NCBI GenBank assembly: GCA_001510385.1 | Contig: LFFE01000024.1 | Span: 1-64,000, forward strand | Origin: Actinobacteria bacterium casp-actino5 | GTDB lineage: Bacteria > Actinomycetota > Acidimicrobiia > Acidimicrobiales > Ilumatobacteraceae | Direction of reading: 5' to 3' | Length of the DNA stretch: 64,000 nt | Shown here: in pieces, positions 8,559 to 18,450 of the stretch | Layout: every line of letters begins with the position of its first letter | How positions within the stretch are numbered: the first letter of the stretch is position 1 | Position numbers and translations under genes: made by a program | Notes under the pieces: generated by a model | What the model saw: only the letters and a program-made list of their open reading frames with translations | What the model was told of the DNA's origin: nothing | Databases searched by the model: none

Positions 8559-9527
8559 ATGACCATACTTGGCTACCAGATTCCGTCATTCACCTACCCT
8601 GGAGTTGGCCCCGACCAGCTTTTTAGCAATGTTGCCCGACAAGCCAAAGAAGCCGAGGCAGCAGGTTTCGACACCTTGATGGTGATGGACCACTTCTATC
8701 AGTTACCAATGATTGGCTCGCCCGACGCCTACATGCTCGAGTGTTATGCACTGCTCTCGGCACTTGCTCGTGAGACCTCATCCATCCGCCTGTCATCGCT
8801 GGTAACTGGAAACACGTATCGCAATCCGGCAATTCTTGCGAAGACGGTCACGACCCTCGACATTGTGTCGCAGGGAAGAGCACAACTTGGCATTGGTGCA
8901 GGGTGGTTTGAACTTGAACACTCATCGTTTGGCATTGAATTTGGGACGTTCACCGATCGATTTGAGAAACTTGATGAGGCGCTACAGATCATCCTGCCAA
9001 TGTTGAATGGCGAACGACCCACCCTTGACGGCAAGTGGTACCAAGTCGTTGACGCGATGAATGAACCGCCGCCGGTTCGCAAGATTCCAGTCATGATCGG
9101 AGGAGGGGGCGAAAAGAAGACGCTTAAATTTGTTGCCCGATATGCCGACGATTCAAATCTCATCTGCCCAGTTGATGAAGTACCACGCAAACTTGCTGCG
9201 CTTGATGAACACTGTGGGGCCGAGCATCGTGATCGATCAACCATCACTGTTACCCGCCAGCAAGCAACCTGTATCGCTCCAACCTATGAAGAGGCACGCT
9301 CCGAACTCGACACCGCCCTCTCTGCTCGTGGCCTCACGGGCGAACAGCTCAATCTCGCCCGCTCGCTTGTCGTACACGGTGACCCGGACACTGTTGGTGA
9401 ACAAATGGCTGCCCAACTCGACCTTGGACTTGATGGGTTTACGGTGAACGCAGTCGCAAACTGCCATATCCCGGGCAGAGTCGAGTTGTTAGGAACCACA
9501 CTCAGCGCACTCATCAACTCGCGCTGA
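8559..9527 (+). CDS. Luciferase-like (LLM) F420-dependent oxidoreductase
   Basis: 322 residues of the LLM barrel: AAGFDTLMVMDHFYQLP, VTGNTYRNPAILAKTVTTLDIVSQGRA..GIGAGWFELEH and IPVMIGGGGEKKTLKFVARYAD. These blocks are typical of the TIGR03560 group of F420-dependent oxidoreductases. The C-terminus LDLGLDGFTVNAV is complete. Substrate unknown. GGAG lies seven to ten bases before the ATG. A methyltransferase gene follows seven bases downstream, so they may form a unit. It differs clearly from the paralogue at 5550 and is not a recent duplicate. Confidence 0.88.
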   Translation: MTILGYQIPSFTYPGVGPDQLFSNVARQAKEAEAAGFDTLMVMDHFYQLPMIGSPDAYMLECYALLSALARETSSIRLSSLVTGNTYRNPAILAKTVTTLDIVSQGRAQLGIGAGWFELEHSSFGIEFGTFTDRFEKLDEALQIILPMLNGERPTLDGKWYQVVDAMNEPPPVRKIPVMIGGGGEKKTLKFVARYADDSNLICPVDEVPRKLAALDEHCGAEHRDRSTITVTRQQATCIAPTYEEARSELDTALSARGLTGEQLNLARSLVVHGDPDTVGEQMAAQLDLGLDGFTVNAVANCHIPGRVELLGTTLSALINSR

Positions 9528-9534
9528 GTACGTA

Positions 9535-10296
9535 ATGACTTGGGATCCCTCTCAATACCTTCGCTACGACAACGAGCGGAGCCAACCAACGCGAGACCTC
9601 ATTGCAGCACTCACCAACTTCCACCCAAGAACAATTGTTGACCTCGGTTGCGGAACAGGAAACTCATCCGCACTCCTCCAGCAGCGGTGGCCAACGGCGG
9701 CTCTCACCGGAGTTGACCACTCGCCGGAGATGCTCGAACAGGCATCGATGTCTGGGCTTGCCGCAACTTGGCAACAAGCCGATCTTGCTAATTGGCAACC
9801 CGACGAACCAGCAGACCTGATCTTCTCGAATGCCGCGCTTCACTGGCTAGATGACCACGAACGTCTCTTTCCTCGCCTGATCTCGCATCTCACCTGGGGC
9901 GGAATCTTGGCGGCGCAGATGCCAAACAACTTTACACAACCGAGCCACACGCTCATTGCTGAAATTGCGAGCGAACCGAGATGGAAACAACGCTTAGGCG
10001 AAGTGATCCGTCCATCTCCCGTCGCTCCAGTTGAGCGCTACCTGGAACTCCTCGAACCGCTCACAACAGATATCAGGGTGTGGACGACAACGTATTTCCA
10101 TGTGCTCCGAGGGGAACACCCGGTCGCAGAGTGGACTGGAGGAGCGACACTTCGTCCGGTGATCTCCGCCCTCGGCGACGACGCGGACAACTTCATCAAC
10201 GAATACCGCAATCGCCTTGCAGTGGCCTATCCACCCCGCCCTGATGCATCGACCGTTCTGCCATTTACCCGAATGTTTATTTTGGCAAGACGTTGA
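9535..10296 (+). CDS. tam: Trans-aconitate 2-methyltransferase-like SAM methyltransferase
   Basis: 253 residues. It begins MTWDPSQYLRYDNERSQPT, close to the Tam consensus (W.P..Y..F...R..P...LL), followed by the SAM-binding loop VDLGCGTGNS, acidic GVDHSPEML and the LIFSNAALHWLDDH segment typical of Tam. Tam methylates trans-aconitate, which otherwise inhibits aconitase. It is complete and starts seven bases after the LLM gene; it converges with the acyl-AMP ligase 11 bases downstream. The exact substrate is inferred from family resemblance. Confidence 0.85.
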   Translation: MTWDPSQYLRYDNERSQPTRDLIAALTNFHPRTIVDLGCGTGNSSALLQQRWPTAALTGVDHSPEMLEQASMSGLAATWQQADLANWQPDEPADLIFSNAALHWLDDHERLFPRLISHLTWGGILAAQMPNNFTQPSHTLIAEIASEPRWKQRLGEVIRPSPVAPVERYLELLEPLTTDIRVWTTTYFHVLRGEHPVAEWTGGATLRPVISALGDDADNFINEYRNRLAVAYPPRPDASTVLPFTRMFILARR

Positions 10297-10307
10297 GACT
10301 CGTTCAA

Positions 10308-12005
10308 TCAGCGAACTGACAGCGTTTCGGCGAGGTACAACTCACGGCACTTCGCTCGTTGCAACTTTCCTGATGACGTCTTCGGCAACGTGCTTGGCTC
10401 AACGAGAATGACGTCTCTGGGCGGAAGGCCACAGACCTCCAAGGTTCGATGATGAATCTGCGAACGAACCTCATCAAGGTTGTCGGCTCGCGATTCCGCA
10501 ACGACAACGACAGATTCCTTGCCCTTATATCCCTCAACACCAAATGCGATTACATTGCCAGCGCGAACACCGTCAATCATTCCAACGGCACGCTCAATGT
10601 CTTCTGGGAATACATTCCGGCCGCCGACAATGATGACGTCCTTGATTCGCCCACAGAGCACCAACTGGCCATCGAGAATGTACGCAAGGTCGCCGGTGCA
10701 CAGCCAGCCCTCGTGGAAGAGCTCGGCTGTTGCGTCCTCACGCTTGTAATAACCGGGAGTCACAGAAGTGCCTCGTAGCAGCAATTCGCCGACCGATCTC
10801 TCAGGAAGTTCGGCTCGTGATTCGGGATCAACAACTTTCATTTCAAGGCCAGGTACTGCCCTACCGAGCAACGGGAGCCGCCGCCCATGCCGAGTGAATT
10901 CATCCTCATCAGCCGGATCAAGTGGCACCGCAATCCGATCTCGCTCGAGAACCTCTCGGTCGATCGAGTCCCACACGAGACCCTGCCCGCGTTGAGGGAA
11001 CGTTCCAGCAATCGCGACCTCAGCCATCCCGAAGGCCGGAAATACCGCTCCTGGGTCAAACCCGTGCGGCGCAGCAGCAGCGCAGAACGCATCCATCGCT
11101 TTTGGATCTACTGGCTCCGCGCCGCTGAGGGCCAATGACAACGTTGAGAGGTCGAGCGTTGTTGAGCGACGTAAACCCCTCGTGGCAAGCACCCACGCAA
11201 AGTTTGGTCCCGCAGTTGCGGTACCACCCCACTCAGATACCCACTCCATCCAGCTGGCAGGATGAGCCATGAAGTCTTGAGGAGCGGCTTGCACTAAATC
11301 AACACCGCTTGTCATCGGAATCGCTAGAAATCCAACTAACCCCATGTCGTGGTAGAGCGGAAGCCACGACACCATCACTTCGTCGTCACGAATCGAAGCC
11401 GCTTCGCAGGCCGCGTCGATATTCGCAGTGAGCACCCGATCAGGAATCATCACACCTTTCGGTTCGCTCGTCGAACCACTCGTGTACTGGAGAATCACCA
11501 AACGTTCCGGGTCGTCCTCGGGTACTTCAAGCCGGTCACCCGACGGAACGCCCTTGGCTCCGGGGAGGACTGACCCCATCGGAGCGATCGGGGGATCACC
11601 CTCAATCGCCTCATAAAACGGCGCGAGTTGATCATCGATCAGGACCAGCTTTGCATCACCGTGGCGAATACGAAGTCGAGTCGACGACACAAATTCATCA
11701 AGTGACCCCATCCGCATTGGCAGAGGCAACACCATTGATGCGATACCGGCAAGCCAACATCCGCGAACAATTGTCATAAGTTCACGACTGGTTGGGCCGA
11801 GCACTGCTACGTGGTCTCCAGGCTGCAACCCCTGGGCTTGGAGAGCCGCTCCAACAGCGCAAGCCTCTTCATGAATCTGAGCCCACGGCACAAATGTTGG
11901 GCCATCAGGCGCGACCGACTTGCCGACAAATCGAACCCCGCCATTTCCCTCAGCTGCAGACTCAAGCCGCGCGCGAATGGACAGGCGTGCCGTAGGGGAA
12001 CTCAC
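10308..12005 (-). CDS. Fatty-acyl-AMP ligase-like adenylate-forming enzyme
   Basis: 565 residues of the ANL superfamily. P-loop [12 protein letters not shown], the block [12 protein letters not shown] (the HDMGL form is typical of fatty-acyl-AMP ligases), motif [46 protein letters not shown], and C-terminal lysine context [13 protein letters not shown]. FAALs activate fatty acids for transfer to acyl carrier proteins of polyketide or lipopeptide synthases. No PKS, NRPS or ACP gene lies nearby, so the acceptor is unknown. GTG start; TAATGT ends seven bases before it on the minus strand, which supports a leaderless mRNA. Divergent from leuS. Confidence 0.85.
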   Translation of the reverse strand: MSSPTARLSIRARLESAAEGNGGVRFVGKSVAPDGPTFVPWAQIHEEACAVGAALQAQGLQPGDHVAVLGPTSRELMTIVRGCWLAGIASMVLPLPMRMGSLDEFVSSTRLRIRHGDAKLVLIDDQLAPFYEAIEGDPPIAPMGSVLPGAKGVPSGDRLEVPEDDPERLVILQYTSGSTSEPKGVMIPDRVLTANIDAACEAASIRDDEVMVSWLPLYHDMGLVGFLAIPMTSGVDLVQAAPQDFMAHPASWMEWVSEWGGTATAGPNFAWVLATRGLRRSTTLDLSTLSLALSGAEPVDPKAMDAFCAAAAPHGFDPGAVFPAFGMAEVAIAGTFPQRGQGLVWDSIDREVLERDRIAVPLDPADEDEFTRHGRRLPLLGRAVPGLEMKVVDPESRAELPERSVGELLLRGTSVTPGYYKREDATAELFHEGWLCTGDLAYILDGQLVLCGRIKDVIIVGGRNVFPEDIERAVGMIDGVRAGNVIAFGVEGYKGKESVVVVAESRADNLDEVRSQIHHRTLEVCGLPPRDVILVEPSTLPKTSSGKLQRAKCRELYLAETLSVR

Positions 12006-12012
12006 GCCAACA

Positions 12013-12018
12013 ACATTA
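12013..12018 (-). promoter_or_regulatory. Putative -10 box (TAATGT) of the acyl-AMP ligase gene
   Basis: On the minus strand TAATGT ends seven bases before the GTG at 12005. Same geometry as other leaderless starts here. Confidence 0.4.
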
Positions 12019-12057
12019 CTTGCGAGAACACCTCAACCCTTCCCCCTGGTGGGCAGA

Positions 12058-12076
12058 TCACAGCCGTAGGCTGTGA
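12058..12076 (+). promoter_or_regulatory. Inverted repeat directly upstream of leuS
   Basis: TCACAGCC-GTA-GGCTGTGA: perfect 8-bp arms around three bases, ending eight bases before the leuS ATG. The right arm contains TAGGCT, a possible -10. It may be an operator or a hairpin in a short 5' leader. No T-box or leader peptide fits in the 78-base gap. Confidence 0.45.
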
Positions 12077-12083
12077 CATCGGT

Positions 12084-14957
12084 ATGGAGGACAGCAACGA
12101 ACAACAAGTCGAGCGGCTGACGCCGTTCCGCTACACCGCAGAACTTGCAACAGAAATTGAGACCCGCTGGCAAGACATATGGGACGTGAACGGAACGTTC
12201 GACACCCCCAACCCTGCCGGCCCCCTCGGTGACCAGGCTGCGCTGGACGATCGAGGAGAAAAACTGTTCATCCTCGACATGTTTCCGTACCCATCTGGAG
12301 CCGGCCTTCACGTCGGCCACCCTCTCGGATACATCGGCACCGATGTGTACTCGCGCTTCAAGCGGATGACGAACCACAACGTGCTCTACACGATGGGATT
12401 TGATGCCTTCGGTCTTCCGGCGGAGCAGTACGCCGTCCAGACCGGTCAACACCCGGCAATCACCACCAATGACAACGTCGCCAATATGCGTCGACAACTG
12501 CGTCGACTTGGGTTGAGTCACGACCAACGACGGTCAATTTCGACAACAGACCCCGAGTACTACCGGTGGACTCAGTGGATCTTCACGCAGATCTTCAATT
12601 CTTGGTACGACACCGAACTCAAGAAAGCACGCCCGATCAACGAACTCATCGCCGAGTTCGAATCAGGGAAGCAGTCGCCAACAAATGGGCGTGTGTGGGC
12701 AGAGATGTCCGACGGTGACAAACGCGACTGTCTTGACGAGTACCGACTCGCCTATGTGAGTGAAGCGCCGGTGAACTGGTGCCCAGGGCTTGGCACTGTG
12801 GTTGCGAATGAAGAAGTCACTGCGGACGGTCGAAGCGATCGCGGAAACTTCCCAGTATTCAAACGAAATATGCGCCAATGGATGATGCGCATCACCACCT
12901 ATGCCGATCGACTCATCGACGACCTCGAACTTCTTGACTGGTCAGATGCAATCAAGACGATGCAGCGCAACTGGATCGGTCGAAGCCACGGAGCCCATGT
13001 CGACTTCGATTCAGCGGCCGGTCCGATCACCGTGTTCACCACGCGCCCTGACACGTTGTTTGGGGCAACGTTTATGGTGCTCGCCCCTGAGCACCCGCTC
13101 GTCGATCATCTCACCACTGCCGACCAGGCCAATTCAGTGGCCGAATATCGAGCAGCGGCGGCTGCAAAAAATGACATCGATCGTCAAGACGACACTCGAG
13201 AAAAGACCGGCGTATTCACTGGCGGAACGGCAACAAACCCTCTCACCGGTGAACAAATCCCAGTGTGGATCGCCGATTACGTCCTGATGGGATATGGCAC
13301 CGGAGCGATCATGGCTGTTCCGTGCGGCGATCAACGCGACTTCGAATTTGCCCGAACATTTGGCCTTGCAATTCCGGCCATCCAACAACCGCCAGTTGAT
13401 TGGTTTGCCGACCGAGAGATCGAGCCATCGCTCGACACCTCCACATGGCCAGAGGCATTTGTTGGAAACGCCAAATATGTCAATTCAGCCAATTCATCCC
13501 TTGACCTCAACGGTTTGAGTTCGGTAAGTGAAGCTGTTGCTGCTACTAACCAATGGCTCGAGGAGCAGGGCTATGGCCAGTCAACGATTAACTACAAGTT
13601 GCGCGACTGGTTGTTTAGCCGGCAGCGCTACTGGGGAGAACCTTTCCCTGTCGTTTATGACGAAGACGGACACGCCCACACCCTTCCTGACGACATGCTG
13701 CCCGTTGTGCTCCCTGAAACAGATTCGTTCAGCCCGCGCACCTTCGACGCTGACGACGAACACAGCGATCCGGAGAGCCCGCTCGACCGTCTATCTGAAT
13801 GGGTGAACATCGAACTCGACCTTGGTGATGGCCTCAGGACCTACCGGCGCGATACCAATGTCATGCCCCAATGGGCAGGGTCATGCTGGTACGAATTGCG
13901 CTACCTCGATCCGACGAACGCCGAACAATTCGTCGACCCCGAAGTGGAGAGCTATTGGATGGGACCGCGAACAGATGTGCGCCCAGACCACCCCGGCGGT
14001 GTCGACCTCTATGTCGGAGGAGTCGAACACGCTGTACTCCACCTGCTGTACGCACGGTTTTGGCACAAAGTGCTCTTCGACCTTGGTTTCGTGAGCTCAA
14101 AGGAGCCGTACGCCCGACTGTTCAATCAGGGCTACATCCTTGCGAACGCCTTCAAAGACGACCGCGGTATTTACGTAGACGCCTTCTCTGTCGAAGAGCG
14201 TGATAACGCGTATTACTTCGAAGGGAATGAAGTCACCCGCGAATGGGGCAAGATGGGCAAAAGCCTCAAGAACGCTGTATCACCCGACGAGATGTACGAG
14301 GCCTATGGCGCCGACACCCTCCGGTTGTACGAGATGGCAATGGGTCCTCTTGATGCAAGCCGCCCTTGGGAAACTCGTGACGTCGTTGGAATGTTCCGTT
14401 TCCTACAGCGCCTATGGCGCACCATGGTCGTTGAAGAAACCGGAGAACTGCGTGCGCTCAGTGAGACGGCTGATGATGAAACTCGGCGACTCCTCCATCG
14501 CACGATCGACGTCGTACGAACCGAGATGGAGGCATTGCGGTTCAACACCGCCATCGCAAAATTGATCGAACTCAACAACCACGTCACAAAAGTAGTGAAC
14601 GCAACCAATGAGATCCCGCGTGAGGTCGCCCAAGCGATGGTGCTCATGGTTGCCCCGCTTGTCCCGCACATCGCGGAAGAGTTGTGGAGCAAACTCGGCA
14701 ACACCGACACCATCACCTACGTTGGATTCCCCGAGGCTGAGCCTGCGCTGCTCGTTGACGATGAGGTCGAGATGCCTGTTCAGGTGAAAGGCAAAGTGCG
14801 TGCTCGAGTGATGGTGCCAGCCGACGCCGATGAACGCACCATTACCGACATCGTGCTCAGCGACGAGCGGGTGCTCGAAGCGCTCGATGGCGCTGACCCA
14901 TCATCGCTGAAAAAAGTGATCGTCGTTCCTGGACGAATGGTGAATCTCGTTCCTTAG
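12084..14957 (+). CDS. leuS: Leucyl-tRNA synthetase
   Basis: 957 residues, normal for a bacterial LeuRS. The HIGH-type signature HVGH is at about residues 76-79 ([17 protein letters not shown]), the connective editing domain is in the middle ([19 protein letters not shown]), and the KMSKS loop appears as KMGKS near residue 723 ([31 protein letters not shown]). It attaches leucine to tRNA-Leu. The frame is open upstream to 11811, but that part is antisense to the ligase gene, and [17 protein letters not shown] is a natural LeuRS start. No Shine-Dalgarno is seen; an inverted repeat lies just upstream. Confidence 0.97.
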   Translation: MEDSNEQQVERLTPFRYTAELATEIETRWQDIWDVNGTFDTPNPAGPLGDQAALDDRGEKLFILDMFPYPSGAGLHVGHPLGYIGTDVYSRFKRMTNHNVLYTMGFDAFGLPAEQYAVQTGQHPAITTNDNVANMRRQLRRLGLSHDQRRSISTTDPEYYRWTQWIFTQIFNSWYDTELKKARPINELIAEFESGKQSPTNGRVWAEMSDGDKRDCLDEYRLAYVSEAPVNWCPGLGTVVANEEVTADGRSDRGNFPVFKRNMRQWMMRITTYADRLIDDLELLDWSDAIKTMQRNWIGRSHGAHVDFDSAAGPITVFTTRPDTLFGATFMVLAPEHPLVDHLTTADQANSVAEYRAAAAAKNDIDRQDDTREKTGVFTGGTATNPLTGEQIPVWIADYVLMGYGTGAIMAVPCGDQRDFEFARTFGLAIPAIQQPPVDWFADREIEPSLDTSTWPEAFVGNAKYVNSANSSLDLNGLSSVSEAVAATNQWLEEQGYGQSTINYKLRDWLFSRQRYWGEPFPVVYDEDGHAHTLPDDMLPVVLPETDSFSPRTFDADDEHSDPESPLDRLSEWVNIELDLGDGLRTYRRDTNVMPQWAGSCWYELRYLDPTNAEQFVDPEVESYWMGPRTDVRPDHPGGVDLYVGGVEHAVLHLLYARFWHKVLFDLGFVSSKEPYARLFNQGYILANAFKDDRGIYVDAFSVEERDNAYYFEGNEVTREWGKMGKSLKNAVSPDEMYEAYGADTLRLYEMAMGPLDASRPWETRDVVGMFRFLQRLWRTMVVEETGELRALSETADDETRRLLHRTIDVVRTEMEALRFNTAIAKLIELNNHVTKVVNATNEIPREVAQAMVLMVAPLVPHIAEELWSKLGNTDTITYVGFPEAEPALLVDDEVEMPVQVKGKVRARVMVPADADERTITDIVLSDERVLEALDGADPSSLKKVIVVPGRMVNLVP

Positions 14958-15009
14958 CGTGATGCCTCCGCTGACTCGCTCCAACGAGCGTGCCGCACAA
15001 CGACATGAG

Positions 15010-15015
15010 TAGGTT
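15010..15015 (+). promoter_or_regulatory. Putative -10 box (TAGGTT) of the SDR gene at 15022
   Basis: TAGGTT ends six bases before the ATG at 15022, implying a leaderless transcript. Confidence 0.4.
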
Positions 15016-15021
15016 CTGAGC

Positions 15022-15747
15022 ATGGCAGGACGACGTTTTCTCATCACCGGTGCTTCGCGCGGAATTGGATTTGCAACCGCTCAACAGATGGCAGCCAATG
15101 GCGACACACCAATCGGCCTCGCTCGGACACAGCCAGATGATTTCCCAGGCGAGTTCTTCCCTGTTGATCTCTCTAATCGGTCATCAACTCAAGCCGTGCT
15201 CGACGAAGTTGTTGCTGCTGGCGCAATCGATGGCATTCTCAACAACGTCGGCATCGTGCGTCCCGGCAATATCGGCGAAATTGACATCGATGACTGGGCG
15301 GATGTTCAAGACATCACCGTTCGGTCTGCGATCCAAACCGTCCAAGCGGCGATGCCGGGCATGATCGAACGCAAATGGGGTCGGGTTGTCAACATTTCAA
15401 GCGTCGTGGCACTCGGGGCTGTGGCTGGACGCTCGTCATACGGCTCAGCAAAGGCATCACTTGAGCACCTCACCCGCATGTGGGCGCTCGAGCTCGCCCA
15501 GCACGGCATCACAGTAAATGATGTTGCTCCGGGTCCCGTCAGCACCGAGCTCTTCCGAGAGAACAACCCACCTGGATCACCTGGCGAAGCGAAGTATCTC
15601 TCAATGGTTCCGCTTGGAAAACTGGGAACGGTCGAAGACATCTCTTCCGCAGTGTGTTTTCTCATGTCAGATGCCGCAGGTTGGATCACCGGGCAGACGC
15701 TTCGCGTCGATGGCGGAGCATCGATTGGCCCCGCAAGTTTGATGTGA
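15022..15747 (+). CDS. Short-chain dehydrogenase/reductase (FabG-like)
   Basis: 241 residues with a complete classical SDR set: TGASRGIG nucleotide loop, NNVGIV (NNAG variant), catalytic Ser in VVNISSVVALG, YGSAK (Tyr and Lys), and the PG.V.TE segment. Probably an NAD(P)-dependent 3-oxoacyl or secondary alcohol reductase; the substrate cannot be named. It stands alone downstream of leuS and converges with modC. Confidence 0.88.
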   Translation: MAGRRFLITGASRGIGFATAQQMAANGDTPIGLARTQPDDFPGEFFPVDLSNRSSTQAVLDEVVAAGAIDGILNNVGIVRPGNIGEIDIDDWADVQDITVRSAIQTVQAAMPGMIERKWGRVVNISSVVALGAVAGRSSYGSAKASLEHLTRMWALELAQHGITVNDVAPGPVSTELFRENNPPGSPGEAKYLSMVPLGKLGTVEDISSAVCFLMSDAAGWITGQTLRVDGGASIGPASLM

Positions 15748-15773
15748 ACCCCGGCACACACGGCTCAGATGAC

Positions 15774-16826
15774 CTAGGCCGGATGCACCGCAACCTCACT
15801 TGCCTTCACCGATGCCCATAGATCAGCACCCACTTCGGTGTGCAGTGCGTCGAAACCTGCAGGGGTCACCTCGACTGAAATATTCAGCGGTGCTCCAAGT
15901 TGCACTCTGACCCGATCGGCCGTTCGGTCAACCGCTACCACCGATGAATTCCATACATTTCTTGGACTTCCCTCGGGGCGAGTTTGATGAAGGGAAACCG
16001 AACGAGGTCTGATAATCGCGATGACGTTGCCATCGAGCGCTTCGTGAGCGCCGACAGTAAGCGACATGGAGCCAATCGATAGTTGGTCACCATTTAATTG
16101 ACCTGACAGCGCATTCAGCCCAAGAATCTCAGCAACAAAATGTGAGCGCGGCATCGCAAGCAATTCAGACGGAGTTCCTATTTGAACAATTGATCCATCT
16201 TCGATCGCAATAATTCGATCGGCCAACGTCAAGGCCTCAACCGCATCATGCGTGACGAGAATCCGTGACATCGATGGATTCGCCATCGCCACAAAGAGAC
16301 GTCGTGCCTCAGCGCGGGCACTGGTGTCGAGCGCGGCAAATGGCTCGTCAAACAACATGAGTTTCGGTTCTGTTGCGAGGGCTCGAGCGATAGCAACTGT
16401 TTGCGACTCTCCCCCAGACAACTCAGACGGCATACGTTGCTCAAATTTGAGCCCACCGACAATCTCGAGCACTACACGCGCTCGGGTGCGGGCGTCCCGG
16501 CGACCAATTCCTGATGCACGAAGGCCGAACGCAACATTGTCGAGCACCGACAGATGTTCAAACAGGGCGTGATCTTGAAAGACGTACCCAATGGGTCGCC
16601 GCTCAGGAGATACGAACACTCCCGAACCCGACTCATCCCAGACGAATTCATCCCAGGCAATCCTGCCCTCGTCGACTGCCGCTAAACCTGCAATCGTGCG
16701 CACCAATGATGTCTTACCAGCTCCATTGGGACCAACAACTGCAATGGTTTCACCCTTGTCAATACTGAATGATGCATCGAGTTGCAATGACCCAATACGA
16801 CGTCGGACATCAGCAACGAGCGTCAT
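15774..16826 (-). CDS. modC: Molybdate ABC transporter ATP-binding protein
   Basis: About 350 residues from the ATG at 16826, which overlaps the modB stop as ATGA; the nine-codon longer reading is disfavoured. Walker A GPNGAGKTS at about residues 31-39, signature LSGGESQ, Walker B LMLFDEPFAALD, H-loop LVTHD. The C-terminus (about 235-350) reads as a TOBE/Mop-like oxyanion-binding regulatory region, typical of ModC. It powers uptake through ModB. Last gene of modA-modB-modC. Confidence 0.9.
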   Translation of the reverse strand: MTLVADVRRRIGSLQLDASFSIDKGETIAVVGPNGAGKTSLVRTIAGLAAVDEGRIAWDEFVWDESGSGVFVSPERRPIGYVFQDHALFEHLSVLDNVAFGLRASGIGRRDARTRARVVLEIVGGLKFEQRMPSELSGGESQTVAIARALATEPKLMLFDEPFAALDTSARAEARRLFVAMANPSMSRILVTHDAVEALTLADRIIAIEDGSIVQIGTPSELLAMPRSHFVAEILGLNALSGQLNGDQLSIGSMSLTVGAHEALDGNVIAIIRPRSVSLHQTRPEGSPRNVWNSSVVAVDRTADRVRVQLGAPLNISVEVTPAGFDALHTEVGADLWASVKASEVAVHPA

Positions 16827-17635
16827 CGCGCTCCACCGATTGCGCCGATCCATCGTCCTCGCAATGCCACCAAAATGACGAGCGAGAGCATCACCATCAA
16901 CATGCTGATGAGCAACGCATCATCAACATTCGTCTCGAGAGCTAGGTACGTCGCGATTGGCAAGGTCCTCGTTGCGCCAGGGAAATTTCCCGCAAACGTG
17001 ATTGTTGCTCCAAACTCCCCAAGCGCTCGCGCCCAAGTGAGAACCGCTCCGGCCAAGATTGCAGATCGAGTCGCAGGAACGGTCACTCGAGAAAATACGT
17101 ACCAGGGTGAAGCGCCGAGAGTACGGGCGGCCTCTTCCGCTGTCGTCGAACTGCGAGCGAATCCGGATTCAACTGTGAGCACGAGAAATGGCATTGCAAC
17201 AAATAATTGAGCAATCACCACAGCAGGCATCGTGAACGGCAATCGCAACCCGATCCAGTCATTCAGCAGTTGGCCTACGACTCCGCGTCGACCGAGCGAG
17301 GCAAGAAGTGCGACTCCCGCAACCACCGGTGGCAGCACCATTGACAGAGTACAGATCGCTCTAATCATTTGACGGCCAGGCATCGTCGACCGCGCTAGTA
17401 GCCATGCCAGAGGAACCCCAAAGATGACTGCGATGGCCGTCGTGATCACGCTTGTGATGATCGACAGCATGAGAGCTTCGGTTGTGGCCTCATTACCGAG
17501 AACATCAACCAACGATGACCACGGCACCCTAACCGCAAGTGCAAATAACGGAAGTACAAAGAATATGACAGCGAGAGTGCCCAGTACCGCCAGAAGGAGT
17601 GGTGCTCGTTGCTCGTGACGAGCGCGTGTCGTCAT
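16823..17635 (-). CDS. modB: Molybdate ABC transporter permease
   Basis: 270 residues, with five to six membrane helices and the ABC permease EAA loop (AEEAARTLGASPWYVFSRVTVP) followed by RALGEFGATITFAGNFPG, a strong molybdate/sulfate-permease signature. It starts inside the modA stop (ATGA at 17632-17635) and ends inside the modC start (ATGA at 16823-16826), so the three are translationally coupled. It forms the membrane channel of the Mo importer. Confidence 0.93.
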   Translation of the reverse strand: MTTRARHEQRAPLLLAVLGTLAVIFFVLPLFALAVRVPWSSLVDVLGNEATTEALMLSIITSVITTAIAVIFGVPLAWLLARSTMPGRQMIRAICTLSMVLPPVVAGVALLASLGRRGVVGQLLNDWIGLRLPFTMPAVVIAQLFVAMPFLVLTVESGFARSSTTAEEAARTLGASPWYVFSRVTVPATRSAILAGAVLTWARALGEFGATITFAGNFPGATRTLPIATYLALETNVDDALLISMLMVMLSLVILVALRGRWIGAIGGAR

Positions 17636-18360
17636 GGAAGTACGAACCCTCGTTGAAGCAGCGCCTGCTGACCTCGTTCACCCAGCAGTTCATTAAGTAA
17701 TGCACTGGAACGACCTGGGGTTGTAGTGATCTCCAGCGCAAAGTACTCGATTGCAACCGCATCGGCCTCTGGAACATACACCGCGGCGACATCGCTTGTG
17801 CTCGTCGCATCGGTTGCATACACGATGCCGGCATCAACTTCTCCGAGTACAACCTTTGCGAGAACCGCTCTTGCATCAGCTTCAAAGGTCACGGGTGACA
17901 CCTCGATGTCAGCAGCACGGAGCATGGCTTCAGAATATTCGCCAAGGGGAACTCCGGGGGCAGCAACTGCCAACAACAGATCTGAGCGTGTGAGATCGTC
18001 GAGGGTCTGAATTCCTAAGGGATTACCAGCTTCAACTGCAATGACGAGCGAGTTTCGAGCCACCACTCGCGGATCGGACAGGCCGTACCCGGCAGCAACT
18101 AACTCATCAATCTGCTGGCGATCAGCCGAAACGAACAAGCCAACCGGCGCCCCATCGACAACTTGAGCAGACAGGCTCGCCGAACTCGCAAATGACATCA
18201 CTGCGCGTACGAAAGCCGACTCATCATCGTTAGATAAATCGTTGAGCACATCCACGAGCGATGAAGCGGCAAACACAACTGTCGTCTCACTGCGTTGGTC
18301 ACTTGAACCGCAGGCAGCAACGACCACGGCAGCAAACAACAGCTGAACAACACGGTGCAC
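17632..18360 (-). CDS. modA: Molybdate-binding lipoprotein of the ABC transporter
   Basis: 242 residues. Lipoprotein signal peptide VVQLLFAAVVVAACGSS, with the lipobox Cys at about residue 17, then the ModA pattern VVFAASSLVDVLNDL, FVSADRQQIDELVAAG, ARNSLVIAV and DAGIVYATDA. It captures molybdate outside the membrane and delivers it to ModBC, feeding molybdenum-cofactor enzymes. GTG start; TAGGTT lies six bases upstream. No modE regulator is adjacent. The mature protein is at the short end for the family but complete. Confidence 0.9.
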   Translation of the reverse strand: MHRVVQLLFAAVVVAACGSSDQRSETTVVFAASSLVDVLNDLSNDDESAFVRAVMSFASSASLSAQVVDGAPVGLFVSADRQQIDELVAAGYGLSDPRVVARNSLVIAVEAGNPLGIQTLDDLTRSDLLLAVAAPGVPLGEYSEAMLRAADIEVSPVTFEADARAVLAKVVLGEVDAGIVYATDATSTSDVAAVYVPEADAVAIEYFALEITTTPGRSSALLNELLGERGQQALLQRGFVLP

Positions 18361-18366
18361 GCCTGA

Positions 18367-18372
18367 AACCTA
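18367..18372 (-). promoter_or_regulatory. Putative -10 box (TAGGTT) of the modABC operon
   Basis: On the minus strand TAGGTT ends six bases before the GTG of modA at 18360. No ModE-type palindrome or molybdenum-cofactor riboswitch was recognised in the short divergent gap. Confidence 0.4.
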
Positions 18373-18450
18373 CCTTGTTGACCACCAGCAGGCGTCAGGC
18401 GTCACGGCTACGATGTCCGTAGCAATGTCAGCAACATGCAGGGAGAACTC

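Noticed and set aside
11811-12083. 91-codon upstream extension of leuS
   Set aside because: It runs antisense through the acyl-AMP ligase gene and has no LeuRS similarity; MEDSNEQQ is a natural start.
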